DNA of 64,000 nucleotides, from positions 188,531,122 to 188,595,121 of the forward strand of contig CP136069.1 in assembly GCA_032622095.1 (NCBI GenBank), in the 5' to 3' direction. Source of the stretch: Siphonodentalium dalli (Eukaryota > Mollusca > Scaphopoda > Gadilida > Siphonodentaliidae). The position numbers were made by a program, and so were the translations under genes. Shown here in pieces: positions 57,636 to 64,000 of this stretch. The notes under the pieces were generated by a model. That model was not told where the DNA came from. It saw nothing but the letters and a program-made list of their open reading frames with translations, and made no database searches. The first letter of the stretch is position 1, and every line of letters begins with the position of its first letter.

Positions 57636-58135
57636 TGAGGTCCCCTGGTCATTTCTGTAAATTTAGTACCCGTGAGGTCTCTATGTCGTTACTGTACATT
57701 TATTAACCACGAGTTTCCCTTGTCATTACTATACATTACTACCCACGAAGTCCCTATGTCATAACTTACATGTACTTACCACGAGGTCCCCGGGTCGTTA
57801 TTGCACATTTACTACCCACGAGGTTCCCCGGTCACCAACGTACATTCACTTCCACGAGGTCCCCGGGTCATTACTGCAAATCCACCACCCACGAGGTCCC
57901 CGGGTCATTACTGCAAATCCACAACCCACGAGGTCCCCGGGTCATTAATGAACATCCACCACCTACGAGGTGCCCAATGTATTGTACATTTACTACATGC
58001 ACGAGGTACCCGGGCCATTACTGCACATTTACCAACACGAGGTTCCCAGGTTACCAACGGCACACTCACCAACCACGAGGTGCCCGGGTCATTACTTATA
58101 CATTTACCACCCACGAGGTCCCCAGTTCATTGCGA
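57636..58135 (+). repeat. 37-bp minisatellite, about 13 units
   Basis: The consensus is 'cacgaggtccccgggtcatt' plus 'actgcacatttaccacc'; clean units start at 57853, 57890 and 57927. Diverged units occur at both edges. Overlapping long frames (57770-58252, 57801-58193) encode the repeat in two frames (for example 'PRGPRVIT') and are not genes. Confidence 0.95.
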
Positions 58136-58743
58136 AGTATGTGCTTCTGCTATCCAAATAAGAGATTCACCATGCCAGGCCCAACCACCGTAGCAAAGAG
58201 GTTTTATTGTTTGTGCGAGATTCAGACGTTTTCCTTGCATAACAGCTATTGAATTCCACACACTATCACAAAATGGTTTTATTGTTTGTGTGATTTCAGA
58301 GGTTCCGTTGTTAAAGCGACACTGATTCGTGGGACAATATAAATATGTAATGTAAATAGTACTGGCAAATTTAGTACAAAAGTTATATCGCTGTCAGATA
58401 TCATATATTTAGATTGTATAACCCTTATTATAACTGACACACCTTTTCTGGTGGTATGTTTATGTATATGTTTATTGTTATGCAGTGTTTGACTATCAGT
58501 ATATCCTGATGGTTTTGGAGGAAAAATAATTAACCCATTTTGGAAAATGTTTACTAAGACCATGTCCAAAAGATAGCATTTATAAAGTTGGGATCGAAAA
58601 AACTATACCAGCAAGGAGTTATCAAGAGCGTAACTCTGGCATAACAGACATCAAATACAGCCTGTTTGTGTGATAGGTTTCGGCTAGGTGTGGACTCTTC
58701 TGCTATAGGGCATCCCCCTCTACTCACATAATGTGGGTCACAC

Positions 58744-58965
58744 AAAGCGGGAATATGGAAAGATCGGTTAATCCAAGGAAGTCTAGACGTATATTCTATA
58801 CCTGTGTTACTCTTATCTTGACATTTTGTAAACTGCCGCAAGGTAGACTGCTCTGGACATCACTAGTGAAGTTTCCACTATCGAAGTTCAAGACAGGGGT
58901 GCCTCTATATGTGGGACCGGGGTGCGTGCATCCACCTGCTCATATATTATGGGTATCACAAAACT
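58744..58965 (+). repeat. Long inverted duplication (partner 53225-53438)
   Basis: See 53225-53438. The two arms are 5.3 kb apart and enclose several other elements. Confidence 0.9.
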
Positions 58966-59722
58966 ATTATGATATGGAACTCGTTCTTCCTGGCAACCCG
59001 CTGTAGGGGAGTCTTTCGGCCATTCGACATTTGACAGTTAATAATAACTTATAGTTTTTAGGGACAACCCTTAAATTATATTTAGTTATATTAAATTTTG
59101 AGTTTGACTGCTTTTTATTATTTGGTTTTCCTTATTTTGCCTAGACATACCTTGGGCTACAATATATTGATGTACTTAACAATCCATGTCATAGTAACAC
59201 TATCCTTGTTCTGGAAACAGCAGTAATATATTTAATTTAACCCGTAAATGATGGGCAAGGGGGGTAACTAACTTTGATTATTTGTATGACATGATGGGAC
59301 GAGAGGGGTTAACGAGCACCTAACTAAGGCGTCGCGCGCCAATTACGTCATACTGATGACTCACCAACGTCATTCCCACAAACAAACTTCTGCATTAGAT
59401 GTATTGGGTTCCATTTTGTCTGAAAACACTCAGATCATTTTCCATTTTTGTGGCCTAATTTACCAATTTACGTGTTATGTATACTTTGGACTTTGGAAAC
59501 AATTCAACCTTTCAGATCAACAGATTAAGGTAACTCAATTTATAGTTAAAATCTGCAGGAATCATCTATACTGCACATTGAGTCTGTGGCGTATGATATT
59601 TTAGGTGGGAATGCTATCTGCTTAGAAGTTAGAGATAATAGTGACGGATGTGGAATTTTATTGTGATAAATTGACCCTGATTAATATGAAAGTCTGGGAA
59701 ACGGTATTTTATAATGTTCATA

Positions 59723-60181
59723 TGTGACCCGCCATATCAAATCCAGTCGTAAGTCGGGATTTTTTTACCCTATGCCAATGCATTCTTTTATATATGCGAG
59801 TCGACCATAGGTCGCCTCGCATATATAAGAGAATGCATTGGCCTAACAATTTTTTACAATTTTAATAATTTTTTCTTGTATTCTTTAACAATTTTATAAT
59901 TTCACCCATACAGAGCCCCAGACAAACATGAGCAGACGACACTCTTCTATATGCTTCTATATATGTGTGGGGCTCCCTGCAGGTTAATGGATGTTTTTTA
60001 TTTTATGTCCTAAAAATTGTAAGAAACATTTATTTAAAAAACATGATAAAAAATTGTTAGGCTAATGCATTCTCTTATATATGCGAGGCGACCTATGGTT
60101 GACTCGCATATATAAGAGAATGCATTGGCACAGGGTAAAAAAAATCCCGACTTACGACTGGATTTGATATGGCGGGTCACA
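59723..60181. mobile_element. Tc1/mariner-type MITE with hairpins inside its terminal repeats (459 bp)
   Basis: TA at 59721-59722 and 60182-60183 flanks perfect ends TGTGACCCGCCATATCAAAT. Arms of about 140 bp continue through 'ccagtcgtaagtcgggat' and 'ttaccct.tgccaatgcatt' and each contains a ~66-bp hairpin (59775-59841, 60063-60127). The hairpin core 'ctcttatatatgcgag' is the same one scattered at 25.6-28.9 kb. The centre is AT-rich and contains no transposase. Confidence 0.9.
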
Positions 60182-60822
60182 TATACAGATTTTTATCTGA
60201 AAGTTTAATAATGTGTTTGTCAATTATATATGAACAAGCTGAAACAGGCTCACGTTGGGAGCCTTTATTCAGTGTCAGAGCCTCTGAGGGGCCTGTGGCC
60301 CATAGGCCCCTGTGTGCATTTTGTGGACATGACAGACAGATCCTACTCTTTTATATATATACTTGTAGATGTTTATTATGCTACTTCAATATATCCTCAT
60401 GAAAATAGGTTCATATTGGGCCTAAATATTGGGCTTGGTTCATTTTGGACTTATTTGATTCTGGAATAAGCCCCATAGTGGACTTATACCCGTTATTTTG
60501 TTGGATGGCGCGGGCCACAATGAAAACACATATAAAGAGCATACATTTCTACTGCAACATATCTTTGTGCAAATAGGTTCATATTAGACTTATTTGATTC
60601 TGGAATAAGCCCATAGTGTACCAATACCAGTTATTCTGTTGGATGGCACGGGCCACTGAAAACATATATATAAAGAGCATACATATCATACTGGACTTAT
60701 TTGATTCTGAAATAGGCCCATATTGAGCTTATTCTAAATTTGTTTTGTTTGAGAAAAAAAATGGTCGTATTATGTAAATGTGTTGTCTGTCGTCTGTCTG
60801 TACATCCATCTGTCCGCTTTTG

Positions 60823-61210
60823 GTTTCCAGATGATAACTTTAGATTGAATCGAGTGAACTAAACCAAATTTGGTATGTTAGTTTACCACACCAAATACAG
60901 ATCAAGTTCGAATATGGGTTTCATCCGCATGATTTTGACTGAGTTATGCCCCTTTTTCGACTTAGATTTTACCTGATTTGAGGTTTCCGGATGATAACTT
61001 TAGATTGAATAAAGTGAACTGAACCAAATTTGGTATATTAGTTTACCACCCCACAACACAGATCAAGTTCGAATATGGGTTTCATCCGCATGATTTTGAC
61101 TGAGTTATGCCCTTTTTTTTACTTAGATTTTACCTGATATGCGGTTTCCAGATGATAACTTTAGATTGAATCGAGTGAACTGAACCAAATTTGGTATACA
61201 GATCAAGTTC
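60823..61210 (+). repeat. ~165-bp tandem repeat, about 2.4 units
   Basis: 'gatgataactttagattgaa' starts at about 60831, 60990 and 61153; each is followed by 'gaaccaaatttggtat' and 'cagatcaagttcgaatatgg'. It is preceded by a 'tgtctgtc' microsatellite at 60781-60815. Common bivalve-type repeat in my experience. Confidence 0.8.
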
Positions 61211-61328
61211 AAATATGGGTTCTGTCTACATGCCCCACTTTACTCCAGAAATGGGCATATTATGCCATGCCCCGACGACATACTCTTGTTTATTTATTTC
61301 ATTAATTTGGTTGAAATCGGACTAGCAG

Positions 61329-61431
61329 TCTGGGAGAAAAATCCAGACAGACAGACAGACAGATCCCACTCTTTTATATCTATATAATTGTACGTAAGAG
61401 TAGGATCTGTCTGTCCAGATTTTTCTCCCAG
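61329..61431. repeat. Inverted repeat 'gtctgggagaaaaatccaga'
   Basis: 61329-61377 and 61395-61431 pair through 'gtctgggagaaaaatc', 'cagacagacagat' and 'ctactctt'-like words, with length differences in the CAGA run. Confidence 0.75.
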
Positions 61432-61744
61432 ACCCCTCGACCGAAGGGAACCTGTTTCAGCTAGTATATATAAAGTTATCCAAGAATTTCCTATCCAGCT
61501 GTTCCACAAGGGTGGAGATTAAATACAATACCGGTATAGAGCACTGGTAGTTTTCAAACATTGATAAATTGTGACTTCTCAAATTAGATAGCCTGTTTCA
61601 TTCATTCACCATGGGGTTTTAATTTTTACAATATGGGATCCCCGCCCCAGGCTGAGCGCTGGTCTGAGTTTTTTTAGAGCGGGCATTTTTAGAGGTAGGT
61701 TGCCGGATCCATAAACCATTTAATAAAAAACAGGTGGCATTACC

Positions 61745-62155
61745 ATGGTAGTACTCTAGGGCTCCAAATAAACATGCATGCTACACATTTATTAATTTTG
61801 AGGCAATGAAAATTGAAATCAGCACAAACTCGATATTTCTATATGATTCGGATATCAAAATGGTGAGCTTATAACTGTATGCATGTTCATATTCAAGTAT
61901 ACGGCATACATGTGAACATTTAAATATTGAATAAATGACCAATTGACACATACTGATTCCGTACTTGACCTACTATGAAAAATAATTTAACCATAGTTAT
62001 GTTGATGTTTTACTCAGAATTCCCCTGCAATATTTTATATGGGTCTGCACTTTTATTAACTTTCAATCGAAATCCCCCCCTACACTATTATAGGCGTGCA
62101 CTTTTATTTGAAGCCCGAAAGTAACCATATTAGTACCATGGTACTACCATGTCAG
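61745..62155. mobile_element. Imperfect TIR element with 'accatggtagtac' ends
   Basis: Left 'taccatggtagtact', 'agggctccaaataaacatgc' match the complement of right 'agtaccatggtactaccatg' and 'tgcacttttatttgaagccc'. Spacing differs between the arms and no duplication is clear. Confidence 0.5.
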
Positions 62156-62251
62156 TTCTGCCTGTTTGGATTTTTATCTCAGACCCTGGACCAATTTCAA
62201 CCAAATTTGTTGTTGTGACTTGGGGTACCCTGGCGGCGGTTCTAACGGCGT

Positions 62252-62337
62252 GATAGCTTTCTGATGAATGGCAACAAGCCATATTTCCTGAAAAGTTACC
62301 CATAATTCTGCTGTGTCGATTATTTTGGGCATTACTG
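62252..62337 (+). mobile_element. CAGTAATGC-family MITE, 5'-truncated
   Basis: From 'gatagctttctgatgaatgg' to 'ggcattactg' followed by TA. It stops about 30 bp before the acceptor of the second exon. Confidence 0.75.
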
Positions 62338-62370
62338 TATGCTAACGAAACTTTATTTTCTGCTCTCTAG

Positions 62371-62550
62371 TTCGTATCCTGCTAAAAGAAAATCTTTTGA
62401 AAAACGTGGTTTTCAGAAAAAGGAGGCTGGAGCTCGAGCAGCTGAAAAGAACGAAGCCTGATACGAAGCCTGATACGAAGCCTGATACGAATACCGTTAC
62501 ACAGGTTACACAGAAGCCTGATATGAAGACTGGTACACAGGAACCCAAAG
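62371..62550 (+). CDS. Second exon of the unrecognised gene
   Basis: 'ttattttctgctctctag' is a textbook polypyrimidine-AG acceptor at 62353-62370, and the exon ends CCCAAAG|GTATGG. It is open throughout in the frame given by phase-1 splicing from 51935 and encodes VRILLKENLLKNVVFRKRRL then ELEQLKRTKPDTKPDT, a three-fold KPDT repeat, and NTVTQVTQKPD...TGTQEPK. Both this exon and 51488-51935 end in phase 1 after homologous sequence, so it could be skipped or duplicated without breaking the frame. Later exons would lie beyond 64000. No domain recognised. Confidence 0.55.
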
Positions 62551-62589
62551 GTATGGGTGCAAGCCTAATTATAATGTTCCTGTCATTTA

Positions 62590-62681
62590 CTGAATGAGGT
62601 CCCCAGAGGGTGAATTTAGTGAAGCTAATGCGCATAGTGGGCTAGCATTTCCAAATTCACCCTCTGGGGACCTCATTCTGC
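62590..62681. repeat. Hairpin-family copy after the second exon
   Basis: Arms 'tgaatgaggtccccagaggg' and 'ccctctggggacctcattct', loop region 'aatgcgcatagtgggc'. TA at 62572-62573 and 'tgttcctgtcatttac' match the left end of the element at 52076, but the right half of the composite is lost here. Confidence 0.88.
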
Positions 62682-62689
62682 TTAGACAC

Positions 62690-64000
62690 TCAAGACGGTC
62701 AATACAGATTCTGATTCAGTGTTTCCGACCTAATTTGCAGCTGCCTGGGACTTACCTCGAAATTGTTATGAAATGATTTTATGCTCATGTGATCAATGTC
62801 ATGTCATATTAGTATTGGAATGAAGCTGAAAATAGGTTAATAGGGGAATAGTCATGTAACACACATTCCTTTTTAACCCAAGAAGATCATTGCATTTCAC
62901 TGATCAGTCTTATATATTGCCCTTTGATACATATCTTCCCAAAACAATGGAAAGAAGTTGACAAAAATTCACAATCCCTTATGCCACGTACCAACTTTAA
63001 ACTCCAGGTTACACAACAATTAATTGAGTCTTACCTTGAAAATGTTGAATGTAAAAACTTATATTGTCATGATTGCTATCCAGGCATCATGTCATGAGGT
63101 AGTCATATCATATAACCTGTTTAGATACATGTATTTACTATTTAGATACTTGCTCTGTCTCATCATCATTTTCATTCAACAATTTTCATTAAATGAAAAA
63201 ACAGCAATAACTATTATCCAATGATATTGCAGTAGTATTATTATGTTGTTGATAAAAGTTGCAATGCCATTTAAGCATAAGTTTAATTTGAAAGTATGAC
63301 CACTGACCCGGGGAGCTCAGAGCCAGAAAGGAAAGTTTTTTCCAGGGAGATGGTAGGAAGACGACCAGAAGGTCATGCCACCTCCCAGTAATGTATTAGG
63401 CCAAAAAAAAAGGGTTTTGGTTCTCGGGCCCCGCATGTCAATAGTAGGTATGTGTTGAATATTAGTGTGCATTTACAACATGAAGTAGATGACTACAATT
63501 AAGAAAATAATTAACTGATCCTCATGCTCTTCTTAACATTAGTCATTGGGAACTAACTTACACTAATTGTAACTCCATACAATTGAAAGGCACAGGATTA
63601 AATTCAGGATCACATATTAGAACGGGCAGGTATGAGTTTTCAGAACAACAATAACAATAGTGAATGTCAGGGGCATTATATATTGTTAGGTAATCCCAGT
63701 CATACACTGGTAGTACAATGTCATTTTTATATAAGATTAAATGGGTTTATATGCATAACATTTCTCTCTACATTTCTGGTTATTACTAGACAGAGGAAGG
63801 TATCTTCGTCCATGCTTACTATGTGCAGAAAAAAATAAAAATAAAAACCTCCCTCATTGATCTGAAATATAAATTGCCCGAGAAACAAAACTTTTTTTTT
63901 TTGTGGCCTTAGTGCTATTTTTTGTTTGTTATTTTTTTACCATTGTTTATATGTTTATACATTACAAATACACACTTGTACTTGAACTGATTTTTAATAG
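62690..64000. other. No feature recognised
   Basis: AT-rich sequence with A9 and T11 runs (about 63403 and 63892). No further exon could be supported by splice sites plus a frame. Confidence 0.45.

Noticed and set aside
57770-58252. 160-codon plus-strand frame with repeated PRGPRVI peptides
   Set aside because: It is the 37-bp minisatellite translated; a second overlapping frame of 130 codons shows the same peptides in another phase.

Overview
This is animal nuclear DNA, not prokaryotic. It is AT-rich, has almost no long open reading frames, and is crowded with short inverted-repeat (MITE-like) elements, minisatellites, homopolymer G runs, Helitron-like elements and decayed LINEs. Helitron ends of the type TCTACTATATAA...CTAG, the 'agctcacctgag' element with its (GTCC)n tract, and the 'gccattttg' repeat family are all things I associate with molluscs, so a mollusc (probably a bivalve) is my best guess. 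No rRNA, tRNA, snRNA, CRISPR array or operon was recognised.

Layout. 0-13 kb: a Helitron-like fragment, duplicated blocks with a 'ccttcgga' minisatellite, a 1.1-kb 22-bp minisatellite with an 11-unit higher-order repeat, a TTAA-flanked MITE, a LINE tail, and two Helitron-like elements joined end to start. 13-18.6 kb: mostly featureless, with small hairpins. 18.65-22.85 kb: the only intact protein-coding unit, a young Ty3/Gypsy-type LTR retrotransposon on the minus strand. It has identical 168-bp LTRs, a CACTG target duplication and one 1261-residue Gag-Pol frame. A perfect 17-nt complementarity between the R/U5 part of the LTR and the primer-binding position suggests Tf1-like self-priming. 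23-31 kb: a mosaic of duplicated blocks, a ~136-bp satellite-like unit, palindromic MITEs and a recurrent ~60-bp hairpin; three paralogous minus-strand segments look like exons. 31-39.4 kb: two LINE remnants, a TTAA MITE, a deleted MULE-like transposon with transposase exons, and a hAT element inserted exactly in that MULE's target duplication. 39-45 kb: sparse, with one 0.9-kb TIR element. 45.6-51.05 kb: a nearly identical ~1.55-kb tandem array (3.5 copies).

51-64 kb: the most gene-like stretch. A strong-context ATG opens an acidic, low-complexity exon (51488-51935). A second exon with a textbook acceptor (62371-62550) ends in a homologous sequence, with both donors in the same phase. The ~10.4 kb between them is filled with mobile DNA, including a family of ~93-bp hairpins carried in TA-flanked elements (one a 131-bp palindrome with perfect 61-bp arms), a long inverted duplication, a 37-bp minisatellite and a TA-flanked MITE holding nested hairpins.

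The window therefore reads as a transposon graveyard with one live-looking retrotransposon and part of one unrecognised host gene. The insertions can be ordered: hAT after MULE, and one MITE after an exon duplication.
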